Shown here in pieces: positions 1 through 8,313 of a stretch of DNA of 64,000 nt (the first letter of the stretch is position 1; each line of letters starts with the position of its first letter). This DNA is from Pseudoalteromonas sp. XMcav2-N (lineage in GTDB: Bacteria > Pseudomonadota > Gammaproteobacteria > Enterobacterales > Alteromonadaceae), in assembly GCF_024124545.1 (NCBI RefSeq), contig NZ_JAMXSF010000010.1, forward strand, positions 124,001-188,000. Reading direction: 5' to 3'. The position numbers and the translations under genes were made by a program. The notes under the pieces were generated by a model, which was given only the letters and a program-made list of their open reading frames with translations, was not told the DNA's origin and searched no databases.

Positions 1-168
1 GTTGCCGCGGCGTGTCCCGGCAACATATGTTTTAACCAGCTAAGCATGTGTGATCACTTCTTTCGTTAAGTATAGGCACGAGTGCCTGTAGACCATGGTC
101 ATGATTACATAGTTGATTAAGAACGTAATTACGTAAAATCTGATAGATTTGTTCTATTTTGGAGAACT
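1..168. other. Non-coding 3' flank of the iron operon
   Basis: No open reading frame with a credible start is visible here. The stretch begins with a 7-bp inverted repeat (GTTGCCG at 1-7, CGGCAAC at 18-24) that could be the remains of a terminator for a gene beyond the window. It also holds a perfect 12-base palindrome, ACGTAATTACGT, at 123-134. No clear Rho-independent terminator for the minus-strand DUF3325 gene ending at 169 is visible. Confidence 0.4.
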
Positions 169-483
169 TTATAACTTGTAAGCCACTGGCCTACAAATCC
201 AGCGCAGCCATCTGGGACGGTAGGTCAAAACACCAATCACAATAAAGACCACCATAGTTGCACTGCCAAACCAGTATACGAGTCCTCGTGAAACTCCCCA
301 GGAAAAAACACAAACAAACAAAGCGATAAGGTTCAATCCAGTCCCACCGATACGCAACAACCAAAGCTGTTGCCTGGCTGGATGCATAGATAGCCCAATA
401 ACCTGACTGTAATGACGATGCATCGCCATGCTGAGCAGCGCAAAACCGAACAACAGCAATATCAGTATTAAAGTGATCAGCAT
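169..483 (-). CDS. DUF3325 family inner-membrane protein
   Basis: A 104-residue protein made almost entirely of membrane segments, roughly residues 2-20, 43-65 and 72-92, with a basic C-terminal tail. It resembles the DUF3325 family, small membrane proteins that recur next to PepSY and DUF3649 proteins behind TonB-dependent siderophore receptors; their biochemical role is not established. The start ATG overlaps the end of the upstream PepSY gene by seven bases, so translation is probably coupled. It is the last gene of the minus-strand set receptor, DUF3649, PepSY, DUF3325. A role in moving or reducing iron at the inner membrane is inferred only from the neighbours. Confidence 0.75.
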   Translation of the reverse strand: MLITLILILLLFGFALLSMAMHRHYSQVIGLSMHPARQQLWLLRIGGTGLNLIALFVCVFSWGVSRGLVYWFGSATMVVFIVIGVLTYRPRWLRWICRPVAYKL

Positions 484-2045
484 ACTAACGGCTCCTTTTT
501 AGCCAAGTGCGATCCTGCATCCTTTTTAGATACAACTGTCGCCGCCAGTCCAAAGCAAACGGCAAATAACCACATACTGAGATCAAAACCGAGCATCAGC
601 CAGTCTGCGTTCAGCAGACTGTTTATGATGCTGTGATGTGTGGTGAGCATATTGACCAGGGGAATAACAAAATAAACAAGGGCTGCGCTCCAAAGCAAAG
701 TTAGCCACTGATTTTGACTCCGATTAATCAAACAAAACAGACAGCACAACACCCATGCAGCAAACAACACATGTATCTCCCAGTCGGCACGGCCTGACAT
801 TTCAACAGGAAGTAGCCGGTTACTCAGAAAATAGCAGCCGACTGCAATCGGCAGACCGAGCAAAACACCTCTGTTTAGTCTGGCGATTAGGGATATAAGT
901 AATGGAGGTGTGGCCTCTTTCATCGTCTGCTTTTTTAGCCAGATGATCATTCCGGATGCAATCATCGCAGCGCCAAATAACCCACAGAGGAAATACACCC
1001 AGCGCAGATAAATATCAGCAAACAGACCTTCGTGAAGGTGTTCAAGCAGATCATATACCGCAGCAGCCTGTCCTGCTTTGCCAGTCGCTATCTCAACCTC
1101 AACCCGCTCTGTACGGGCACGATATTTGAGCAATGAGGCAAACTCAACTCCTTCACTGGTTTCAAACCAGATCTCTATGTGTTCAGTGTCAGTGCCCCTG
1201 TCAATGACACCGACAAAGTTGACCGCCTGATCGGTCACTCGCTGTTTTGCATCAGACAGTGCCGTATCTACATTTAACTGAGCTGGCAAAATCTCTGTGG
1301 CCAGGGTGGTGTATTCCTCCAGCTGAGAGGCATCATAAAACTGACGATGCATCTGTCTGCCTTCACCATATTGGCTGTCAATGACCTTAGACATGGTCAC
1401 CCCCATGAGCAACATAACGCCGCTGTAGGTGATCATTAAATGAAACGGCAATGGCAATACACTGAAAACATTGTGAATATCCAGCCAGGAACGCAGGCCT
1501 TTGGCGCTTCGAAAAGTAAAAAACTCAGCAAAAATCTTCCTGTGAATGATCACCCCGGTCACCAAACCAATTAGCATGAGCATGCCTGCCAGACTGGTCA
1601 GGATATAACCCACCAGCGGCGGCACGTAGTGCAAGTTATAGTGTAGCCGGTACAGGGCTTCTCCACCGCTGGTATCCCGGATAGACGTAATGTCTCCCGT
1701 GTTTGGCTCAAGCGGCTTCTCATACCACTGACGACGGACCTGTTTCTCTGGGTCGCCGGGCTGTAACCAAGAGATTTCAATGTAAGGATCCCGCGAGGTA
1801 GGCAGGCTCACATACCACTGAGATGCATCATCAGCGTGTTCGCCAAGCTGTGCCATCGCCAAATCAATGGCTTGTTTGTCCAAAATATCATTGCTTGTGA
1901 CAATTTCGGGCTTCATCCAGCGATCAATCTCGTTTTCGAAGTAACCTAAGCTGCCAGTCACAAAGATAAAATACAATATCCAGGCAAACACCACGCCGCT
2001 CCAGGTGTGCAGCCAGCCCATGGACTGTCGAAACCTTGCTTTCAT
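477..2045 (-). CDS. PepSY-associated TM domain protein, iron-uptake operon
   Basis: The protein has 522 residues when started at the ATG whose complement ends at 2045. That ATG is preceded by a clear GGAGG site, and the sequence from it reads MKARFRQSMGWLHTW, the usual beginning of PepSY_TM proteins; the 46 codons upstream are open but overlap DUF3649 and look non-coding. There are about four or more membrane helices: an N-terminal one near residues 12-33, one near 185-210, one near 355-375, and a hydrophobic C-terminal bundle. Two soluble PepSY-like stretches lie between them. Family members with this layout sit beside ferric-siderophore receptors and are thought to act in periplasmic or inner-membrane iron reduction, as with the FoxB-like proteins. 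It overlaps DUF3649 by four bases (ATGA) and DUF3325 by seven. Confidence 0.85.
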   Translation of the reverse strand: MKARFRQSMGWLHTWSGVVFAWILYFIFVTGSLGYFENEIDRWMKPEIVTSNDILDKQAIDLAMAQLGEHADDASQWYVSLPTSRDPYIEISWLQPGDPEKQVRRQWYEKPLEPNTGDITSIRDTSGGEALYRLHYNLHYVPPLVGYILTSLAGMLMLIGLVTGVIIHRKIFAEFFTFRSAKGLRSWLDIHNVFSVLPLPFHLMITYSGVMLLMGVTMSKVIDSQYGEGRQMHRQFYDASQLEEYTTLATEILPAQLNVDTALSDAKQRVTDQAVNFVGVIDRGTDTEHIEIWFETSEGVEFASLLKYRARTERVEVEIATGKAGQAAAVYDLLEHLHEGLFADIYLRWVYFLCGLFGAAMIASGMIIWLKKQTMKEATPPLLISLIARLNRGVLLGLPIAVGCYFLSNRLLPVEMSGRADWEIHVLFAAWVLCCLFCLINRSQNQWLTLLWSAALVYFVIPLVNMLTTHHSIINSLLNADWLMLGFDLSMWLFAVCFGLAATVVSKKDAGSHLAKKEPLVC

Positions 2046-2338
2046 AAGGCCTCCGATACAGAAAGTAAGTGAATAAGGCCATACAGCAAAGCTATTAGGG
2101 TCGATACCAGCAAAGTTGCACGCCATGCAGTTCTGACTGTAAATACACTGATCACAACCAGTGTATAAACAACAAAACTCCACATCATACCGGCAACGAT
2201 GCCATCCACTTTGTTATCCCCGGGTAATTGAGAAATGGCTATGGCGGCGAGGTTAGCAATCGCAAACCCGCCAACCAGGGCAAGTAATACCCGCCAGCCA
2301 AGCGCAAAGGCTTGAACAGGCTTTGCTGATAAGCTCAT
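2042..2338 (-). CDS. DUF3649 family small membrane protein
   Basis: A 98-residue protein with three predicted membrane helices, about residues 14-35, 49-67 and 72-92. The GWRVLLALVGGFAIAN segment near the N terminus is typical of the DUF3649 family, which is described as iron-uptake associated from gene neighbourhood. Its stop overlaps the start of the PepSY gene by four bases. It lies about 80 bp downstream of the TonB-dependent receptor, and a long imperfect hairpin separates the two. The molecular function is unknown; a role in handling iron delivered by the receptor is inference. Confidence 0.8.
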   Translation of the reverse strand: MSLSAKPVQAFALGWRVLLALVGGFAIANLAAIAISQLPGDNKVDGIVAGMMWSFVVYTLVVISVFTVRTAWRATLLVSTLIALLYGLIHLLSVSEAL

Positions 2339-2371
2339 GATATTAAAACCATACTATGAAGAAATAGGCGC

Positions 2372-2411
2372 CATCTCAGCCACAGTCTAATCAAGTACTA
2401 TGGCTAAGATG
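2372..2411. repeat. Imperfect 15-bp inverted repeat between receptor and DUF3649 genes
   Basis: The arms at 2372-2386 (CATCTCAGCCACAGT) and 2397-2411 (ACTATGGCTAAGATG) pair at 13 of 15 positions across a 10-nt loop. It sits nine bases downstream of the receptor stop codon, in the intercistronic gap. No T-run follows on the minus strand, so it is more likely an mRNA-stabilising or partial-attenuation stem than a full terminator. Confidence 0.5.
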
Positions 2412-2419
2412 ATTTGAGG

Positions 2420-4564
2420 TTAGAACTGATAGGTTAGTGTCAAACGGATATCACGACCGGCTTCTTTGATACCAACCACGTTTTCATAGCCAGTGATATG
2501 ACCATAGTCTGCGACACTGCCGTGACTGCGATATGATTCATCGAGCAGGTTCTGAACAGACAAATCCACTTTAAATGCCTCAAACGGCGCATAGCTGATG
2601 TAAGCATCAACCAGTTGATAACTTGGCTTGCTGATGGTTTCCAGTTCAGTGACCCAGCCCAGCTCCATAGAGCGATGGAAAACCTCGATATCATTGAGGC
2701 TTGCGACATAGTGATAATTCCAGCCCAGTTTAATCTGCTCATTCAGGCGGTAGTTAAAATTAACATTGACCGAATCGCCAACCGCATTCCCCAGCCCGCC
2801 ATATTCATAGGCAGCCATATCGATACCATTGATTGTAACGGGTTTAGTCGAGTCCGGGGCTGCCGGATCTGGCCAGTTAAATACGGCATTATTCAGTTCA
2901 ACATCATTGTTGTTGTAGCTGATAATCACATCAAAATTATCCGCCTGATATCCGGCAACCAGCTCAAATCCTTTGCTTTCTAACTCACCGATGTTTTCAT
3001 AGAAAACGCCTTCTCGGCCTTTAAACTTGTCAAATACCACATCATCTATGGTACTGACATACAGTGACGCTTCCAGCATCCAGGTGCCATCGTTGTATTG
3101 CAGACCCAGTTCAGTATTTTCAACCTCTTCAGGGTTCAGGTTTTCATTGGGTGTTAACTCACCGACTGTAAAGGCATCAGCCACCTGCCTGCCACGCAGT
3201 GCTTCGGCATAACCCATCGACAGCTTGAGATTTTCAGCAAGTTCGTACACAAGGCCGACGTTTTTACTGAACCCATCCTGTTTTTCCGTTGAAAATGCGT
3301 TGCTGGTTGTCACTGGATTGCCATTGGCATCTTTTTCGATAACCCAGACACCATCCACTTTTACCCAGTTTGCATCAATACCATTGTGATCGAGTTCATA
3401 ACTGTCGTGACGCAAGCCAAAACTCAACAGTAAATCGTCGCGCATTTGCCAGTGATCCTGCACATAGAGCCCAGTCACTGTGCCATCTTCGTCGTAAATG
3501 CCGCCAAAATCGCCATAAGACTCAGAGTCTACTTTGTCATTTTTACGCTCGATACCATATGTCACAGTGTGCGTACCAATATCACTGGTATTGCGAATAT
3601 CGAAGCCGGTCGTTTCAATCGACGCATCCCAGGTATATAACTCACGTTTAAATGATGACCCGGTCTGATAAACCGTGGTTTCTAAATTAATCAAAGCGCT
3701 GTGATACCAGGTATGGTTCAGAACCAAAGTTTCGCGCTCCCCCCAGGATGAGAACAGTGGATCGGTTTGTAGCGGTGCCCAGTTGGTTTGCTTACCAAAT
3801 TTACCTTCTTCTTTGCGGCGCTCAAAACTAACAACCAACTCCTGATTGTCAGTCAGTTGCGTATTAACTTTCACAAAACCCAGGGTCTGATCAGCAGCAG
3901 TCCCAGGAATTTCCTGGCCATCACCATCTTCCATGTTCTCCCGGCTAACAGTGACATACGAGGCCAACACACCTATCGAATCGGTGACTTTACCGTATAA
4001 AGACACACTTTCTTTGTGACCATCATTGGTAAAATAACTCGCTTTAACTGTACCGCCAAATCGTTCGCTGGCTTTGAGTAAATCATCAGCACTTTTGGTT
4101 TTAAAACGAATAGCACCGCCTACGGCGCCTGAACCTGCCGTTGCCTCACCAGCACCCGCTTGCACTTCAACGCTACGCAGCAACTCAGGCTCTATTGCAA
4201 CACGGCCAATATGGTGGAACAAAGTACTGGTTTGCGGCGCACCATCCACCGTGACATTCACCATGGAATCTTCCAGGCCCCGGACAAAAATCTTTTGTGC
4301 AATCCCCAACGAGCCGCCGACCGTAACCGACGGAGTATGGCGAAAAACGTCTTCCAGATCGTTCGCCTGATAATTTTCTAACACCTCAGGCGTGATCTCA
4401 GAATTGGTTGTGGCACCAACGACCGCGATCCGCTCTATTTTCTGCTCGTCCGTATCATCGCTAGTCTGCGCAGCATAAACGCTGGTTCCAAAACAGCTCA
4501 AAGCAACCGAACAGGCTAAAAGGCTTTTTTTAAACAAATGATTTCTATGTGGGGCAAATGGCAT
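2420..4564 (-). CDS. TonB-dependent outer-membrane receptor, iron/heme/siderophore type
   Basis: A 714-residue outer-membrane receptor. There is a signal peptide at about residues 1-32, a TonB-box-like IERIAVVG around 43-50, a plug domain at about 55-165 containing VRGLEDSMVNVTVDGAP and the GSGAVGGAIRFKT end, then a 22-strand-type barrel ending in the aromatic residue of LTLTYQF. The plug and length resemble the hemoglobin/heme and catecholate receptor groups; I cannot fix the ligand. The neighbours (PfeRS-like two-component system upstream, DUF3649-PepSY-DUF3325 downstream, Fur-box-like sites) argue for ferric-siderophore or heme import. A 12-bp perfect inverted repeat lies just upstream and may control it. 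Confidence 0.88.
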   Translation of the reverse strand: MPFAPHRNHLFKKSLLACSVALSCFGTSVYAAQTSDDTDEQKIERIAVVGATTNSEITPEVLENYQANDLEDVFRHTPSVTVGGSLGIAQKIFVRGLEDSMVNVTVDGAPQTSTLFHHIGRVAIEPELLRSVEVQAGAGEATAGSGAVGGAIRFKTKSADDLLKASERFGGTVKASYFTNDGHKESVSLYGKVTDSIGVLASYVTVSRENMEDGDGQEIPGTAADQTLGFVKVNTQLTDNQELVVSFERRKEEGKFGKQTNWAPLQTDPLFSSWGERETLVLNHTWYHSALINLETTVYQTGSSFKRELYTWDASIETTGFDIRNTSDIGTHTVTYGIERKNDKVDSESYGDFGGIYDEDGTVTGLYVQDHWQMRDDLLLSFGLRHDSYELDHNGIDANWVKVDGVWVIEKDANGNPVTTSNAFSTEKQDGFSKNVGLVYELAENLKLSMGYAEALRGRQVADAFTVGELTPNENLNPEEVENTELGLQYNDGTWMLEASLYVSTIDDVVFDKFKGREGVFYENIGELESKGFELVAGYQADNFDVIISYNNNDVELNNAVFNWPDPAAPDSTKPVTINGIDMAAYEYGGLGNAVGDSVNVNFNYRLNEQIKLGWNYHYVASLNDIEVFHRSMELGWVTELETISKPSYQLVDAYISYAPFEAFKVDLSVQNLLDESYRSHGSVADYGHITGYENVVGIKEAGRDIRLTLTYQF

Positions 4565-4591
4565 GGTTTACGTCTCAGTCAAACAACAAGT

Positions 4592-4628
4592 TAAAAGTCT
4601 AAATCGGAATTATTGTCATTTAGACTTT
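4592..4628. repeat. Perfect 12-bp inverted repeat upstream of the TonB receptor
   Basis: AAAAGTCTAAAT at 4592-4603 and ATTTAGACTTTT at 4617-4628 are exact reverse complements across a 13-nt spacer. It lies between the kinase stop (4652) and the receptor start (4564), both on the minus strand. It could be an A/T-flanked terminator for the kinase or an operator, since the spacer also contains a weak Fur-like half (complement TGACAATA). Low stem GC favours an operator or attenuator. Confidence 0.5.
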
Positions 4629-4651
4629 TCAGGCAATCACTTTTACAACTG

Positions 4652-5995
4652 TTACATTTGAGAAATGGGAATCATTATCGTAACCAAAAGACCACCAGTG
4701 CTGGGATTATGTGCCGAAATACTGGCCCCTACGCTCGCCAGGTGGCGCTTTGCCAGCGCCAGACCCAGGCCAAAACTGTCATTTTCTGCAAGACGGGCAT
4801 TCTCAACGCGAAAAAATGGTTCAAACACTTTCTCAAGAAATACCTCCGGGATCCCTGGCCCCTGATCCTGAATTTGAATGCAATACTGCTCAGTTTGCTG
4901 TGTCAGCGTGATCTGCACATGCTTTCCCACCGGCGTGTAACGCAGCGCATTGCGAATCACGTTTTCTACGGCAGGACACAAAGCTCGGTGGCAGCTGTTT
5001 TGTACAATGGCGTTAGCGGGTGGTTCAAAAACAATACGCCTGTCAGGAAACTCGAACCTGGCATCCTCCACCAGCACATCGAGCAAGTCCACTAAGTCGA
5101 CGTTTTCTCTTTTTAGCACTGGTTTTTCATTTTCCAACCAGGCCAGTGTCAGTGAATCTTCAACAAGCTTTCGGATCTGAGCGGACTCGCGCGCGATCCG
5201 TGCAAGGTGTGTCTGAGCATCATCCACTTCAAAACCCTCTACCGCAATGTCGAGACGAGTAAGCGGCGTGCGTAACTCATGAGACAGATCGGCAATAAGC
5301 TGTCGCTGACTGGCGATCAACTCACCAATTTTGGCCGCCATCTGGTCAAAGGTGGCAGCCAGGTGGGCAAACTCATCGTTACGTTTTCCCAAATATCTGC
5401 CCAGTCTGACCTTAAAGTTACCCCGACTAAATGCCGATGTGGCACTGTCCAGTTTGCGTAATGGAGTAATAATGTGCTGATAAAGTAATACTGACAGCAC
5501 AGCTAACACCCCCATCGGGATCAGGACCTGAAGTAAAAACTTGGTGGTTGCCCAGTATGTACCAGGGCGCATCCTGCTGGGTAGCTTTATCAGCAAGCTG
5601 GCATTGCTGTGCTCAAAGGGTAATTCCATCACCGGATTTGCGGAAAAATAGAGATGAATTTTCCACTCTATACTGCGCCCAAAATGGTAAGTGCCGACAA
5701 TGTCTTTGTCTATCGGTTCTCCGGCAAGGTGGATCGCCCTGAAACTAGCGACCGATGCCCAGGTCGATTCTTCCGCCATCAGTTGCGCTAACCAGGCATT
5801 CAGTGCCTGAGTATTATTAGCCATGTAGAGTTGCTCAGACTTGATGCGCCACTGCGTCAGCTCTGCACGATCCGCTTTTGCAATCATGCTCATGCTTTCT
5901 TCGGTTTTTAATGTCAGAGCATGTAACAGGTAGAAAAATGCCACTAAACCCGTTGCCACAATTAGGCATAATTTCCATAGAAATGTGCGCTTCAT
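4652..5995 (-). CDS. Sensor histidine kinase, PfeS-like
   Basis: A 447-residue membrane kinase. Transmembrane helices lie at about residues 7-27 and 152-174 and enclose a periplasmic sensor of roughly 125 residues. A HAMP region follows (about 175-228), then the phospho-acceptor box LSHELRTPLTR with His239, and an ATPase domain with N-box VIRNALRY, DQGPGIP and FGLGLALAKR. Its start overlaps the response-regulator stop by four bases. The receptor directly downstream and the Fur box upstream of the regulator match the Pseudomonas pfeRS-pfeA arrangement, in which the kinase senses a ferric siderophore and induces its receptor. That specific ligand role is inferred from context. Confidence 0.85.
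   Translation of the reverse strand: MKRTFLWKLCLIVATGLVAFFYLLHALTLKTEESMSMIAKADRAELTQWRIKSEQLYMANNTQALNAWLAQLMAEESTWASVASFRAIHLAGEPIDKDIVGTYHFGRSIEWKIHLYFSANPVMELPFEHSNASLLIKLPSRMRPGTYWATTKFLLQVLIPMGVLAVLSVLLYQHIITPLRKLDSATSAFSRGNFKVRLGRYLGKRNDEFAHLAATFDQMAAKIGELIASQRQLIADLSHELRTPLTRLDIAVEGFEVDDAQTHLARIARESAQIRKLVEDSLTLAWLENEKPVLKRENVDLVDLLDVLVEDARFEFPDRRIVFEPPANAIVQNSCHRALCPAVENVIRNALRYTPVGKHVQITLTQQTEQYCIQIQDQGPGIPEVFLEKVFEPFFRVENARLAENDSFGLGLALAKRHLASVGASISAHNPSTGGLLVTIMIPISQM
4665..4679. promoter_or_regulatory. Fur-box-like site before the receptor gene
   Basis: TGGGAATCATTATCG matches the 7-1-7 Fur core TGATAATNATTATCA at 11 of 14 scored positions. It lies about 100 bp upstream of the receptor start, inside the last codons of the kinase gene. 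It suggests iron repression of the receptor independent of the kinase promoter. Confidence 0.4.
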
Positions 5996-6675
5996 TTAAA
6001 ACAGTACCCCTGGCCATGCACCGTTTGCAGTCGCTCGCCAAACCAGTTGGCATCATTGAGCTTTCTGCGTACCCGGCTTAAATGCATATCCAGACTGCGA
6101 TCGTATGCGCCAAGCTTTTTGTTCAGTACCGACATATAGAGATCAGCTTTAGGGACTATGGTATTTTGCTGTGACATGAGTGCCCACAGCAGTTTGAACT
6201 GGATCGGCGTAAAATCCAGTGGTTTTCCATGCAGCATAATAGACTGTGTATGTAGTGCCAGCGTGAGACCATCCACGGTAATTTCAGACTGAGTGATGGG
6301 TGCAGTATTACCGTGACTGCGCTTTAACAGGCGCTCAATTCTCAGCAATAACTCCGTTGCGTTAAACGGCTTTGCTACATAATCATCCGCACCGTGACTG
6401 AGGCCCACAATCCGTTCTTCCTCTGCACCTTTAGCGGAAACCATGATCACTGGCTGCTGGCTCGATGCGCGTAGTTTTTGGAGCAAAGTCACCCCATCAA
6501 GTTTAGGTAACATTTTATCCAGCAGGATCAGGTGGTGCTGCTGAGTCCTTGCCACTTCAAGTCCGCGTTCACCGTCAAAGCACTGATCGGTGTGGTAGCC
6601 CGCCTTGCGCAATAAATCAGCCAGATAGGCGCTTAATGTACTGTCGTCTTCGATTAAGAGTATTTTATGTACCAC
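5992..6675 (-). CDS. OmpR-family response regulator, PfeR-like
   Basis: A receiver plus winged-helix regulator of about 227 residues. The receiver begins KILLIEDDS and carries the phospho-acceptor Asp53 in LLDKMLP, with Lys in the VAKPF motif. The C-terminal Trans_reg_C domain contains DFTPIQFKLLWAL and the recognition helix YDRSLDMHLSRVRRKL. I chose the GTG whose complement ends at 6675, which places the GGGG-containing ribosome site six bases upstream; an in-frame TTG 12 bases earlier (6687) is possible. It is the first gene of the two-component pair, followed with a 4-bp overlap by the kinase. A Fur box lies about 20 bp upstream. Confidence 0.85.
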   Translation of the reverse strand: MVHKILLIEDDSTLSAYLADLLRKAGYHTDQCFDGERGLEVARTQQHHLILLDKMLPKLDGVTLLQKLRASSQQPVIMVSAKGAEEERIVGLSHGADDYVAKPFNATELLLRIERLLKRSHGNTAPITQSEITVDGLTLALHTQSIMLHGKPLDFTPIQFKLLWALMSQQNTIVPKADLYMSVLNKKLGAYDRSLDMHLSRVRRKLNDANWFGERLQTVHGQGYCFK

Positions 6676-6692
6676 ACAAGGCCCCAAAAGAT

Positions 6693-6711
6693 AGTAATGA
6701 TAATCAGTTGC
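6693..6711. promoter_or_regulatory. Fur box upstream of the two-component system
   Basis: The 19-mer here contains AATGATAATCA and matches 14 of 19 positions of the Fur consensus. It sits 18 bp from the chosen start of the response regulator, where binding would overlap the promoter or ribosome-binding region. It implies iron-dependent repression of the signalling pair and, through it, the receptor operon. Confidence 0.55.
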
Positions 6712-6883
6712 AAGTGAGTATCATAAGGACTGCCGCTATAAATGTAAATTGTACTCACATGAGGAATAATGATGTTTGTGCAACTAGCTGATGTACATAC
6801 TCTGTAATCAGCTGTAATCGAGCTAATTTTAAAGCTGAGCTATAGTCACAAAAATGATAAAGGCCCTAGAAGGAAGCAAACGC

Positions 6884-7138
6884 ATGGCATTTCCTACCGC
6901 TGTAAACAGTCAGATCACGGATTCAGTTTCTCAAGTCAATACCAAAGTGCTTGGTGATGCGCCGGCAGTTGCCACGGGTAACTTTATGCTTGCAACAAGC
7001 CAGGCGTTGTCTAACGCAGCACATAACGCCAACGTGGCCCAGACATTTCCTATGACCCCTGTCGCCCAAGGCGTCTCAGCGCTGTACGGTATAGATACCG
7101 CCAGCACAGGCGCTGCCACCAGCCGGATTTTCCGCTAA
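6884..7138 (+). CDS. RebB-family R-body / killing-trait protein (orphan)
   Basis: An 84-residue protein beginning MAFPTAVNSQITDSV with an A-N rich middle (LATSQALSNAAHNANVAQ) and a Gly/Ala-Thr-rich end. This matches the RebB / killing-trait family, whose members polymerise into refractile R-bodies (coiled ribbons that extend and break membranes). The ATG at 6884 has AGAAGGAAG eight bases upstream; the ten extra codons before it lack a good site. Characterised reb loci carry several paralogues plus regulators; only this copy is visible here, flanked by unrelated genes. An 8-bp inverted repeat with a long loop (7154-7161 / 7189-7196) follows and may help end the transcript. Confidence 0.8.
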   Translation: MAFPTAVNSQITDSVSQVNTKVLGDAPAVATGNFMLATSQALSNAAHNANVAQTFPMTPVAQGVSALYGIDTASTGAATSRIFR

Positions 7139-7299
7139 CAGGTTCCCTCGCTCAGCCATCATGATCCTGGCAAACTATGCTTAGGACTTGATGGCTTTGT
7201 GCCATTCAGCCAGCAAAAATGACAATTCACTTGGCTTATTGCTGCACGAGTCTCTATTTAGGGTAAGATGTCCACACGATTTTTACCTGGAAGATTGAG

Positions 7300-8313
7300 A
7301 TGTCAGTAGTTTCTTTACAGCGCAATGAGCAGCTCGGCGCATTAACCATTATTGCCATGGTGAGTCTGTCTATTAGCTTTACCGACTGGGCACAACGCGC
7401 TGCTGCACTCTCACTTCCTGTTGTTCTTTCGTCCGTCAGTGCCGTTCTCTTTATGTACTGGCTACCCATGATTTTGGGCTATGTACTGATACAAAGGGCA
7501 AAAATAACGCACTGGATGCTGCAATTTTTCTCCCTCTATCTGAGCATGGCCGCTGGAGGATGGATATTTGGGGCACTCAGAGCACACTTGCTGGGCATAC
7601 CTGCCTTTATGCTTAGTGATGCACTTATCATCGCTCTGCCCTGGAGCAGCGCAATACTATTACTGGTAAAATTTTACCTCACCCGAAAGCACTTAAAAGA
7701 TGAGCAGTTGCTGCGTCAGCAGGCTGAAATAAAAGTACTTCACAGTCAGCTCAACCCACACTTTTTATTTAACAGCTTGAATACTATAGCGGCCTTAGTA
7801 CAGTCCAGCCCGGGTCAGGCCGAAACGCTGGTGCACAACCTGTCAGCGATACTGCGCTACTCGCTCAAACACGCTATTTCGGACCATCAGTCGTCTGGCG
7901 TCGTTTCCTTATCGGATGAATTGTTGATGCTCCATCAGTGGTGTGAAATCGAGCAATGTCGGTTTGGCAATAATCTGCAGGTCGCATTTGACATTGATGA
8001 AGCGCTGCTAAGTGCGCCTCTACCCGCCATGGTGTTACAGCCACTTATTGAAAACGCCATAAAACATGGCAACCGGCGGCCTCTGTGCGTGACCATTCAT
8101 GCGCACTTTGCAGCTGGTCGCCCCACTATCGCTGTTTACGACAATGGCGTCGGCTTTGGGCCAGAGATTTTACTTGGCGGTGTCAAACCGGGCCTTGGAC
8201 TGGCAATCACCCGGTCAAGACTCGAGCTGGAGGCCAACACTAAGCTGACTCTTTCCAACCAACCAAATGGCGGCGCCAGGGCGCAGTTTGTGTTACAGGA
8301 GCTCCCATGCTGA
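7300..8313 (+). CDS. LytS/YehU-type sensor histidine kinase
   Basis: A 337-residue kinase with four membrane helices in the first ~130 residues and no large periplasmic loop, then a short coiled linker and the His_kinase family domain. The phospho-acceptor motif is QLNPHFLFNSLNT with His154. The ATPase part shows PLIENAIKHG and YDNGVGFG with a Gly-Leu-Gly-Leu lid. Such kinases pair with LytTR regulators, and the downstream gene, overlapping by seven bases, is exactly that. A GGAAG site seven bases before the ATG supports the start. The signal sensed is unknown. Confidence 0.9.
   Translation: MSVVSLQRNEQLGALTIIAMVSLSISFTDWAQRAAALSLPVVLSSVSAVLFMYWLPMILGYVLIQRAKITHWMLQFFSLYLSMAAGGWIFGALRAHLLGIPAFMLSDALIIALPWSSAILLLVKFYLTRKHLKDEQLLRQQAEIKVLHSQLNPHFLFNSLNTIAALVQSSPGQAETLVHNLSAILRYSLKHAISDHQSSGVVSLSDELLMLHQWCEIEQCRFGNNLQVAFDIDEALLSAPLPAMVLQPLIENAIKHGNRRPLCVTIHAHFAAGRPTIAVYDNGVGFGPEILLGGVKPGLGLAITRSRLELEANTKLTLSNQPNGGARAQFVLQELPC

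Noticed and set aside
4613-5095. 160-codon plus-strand ORF
   Set aside because: Antisense to the sensor kinase ATPase domain and across its stop; no recognisable domain or ribosome site.
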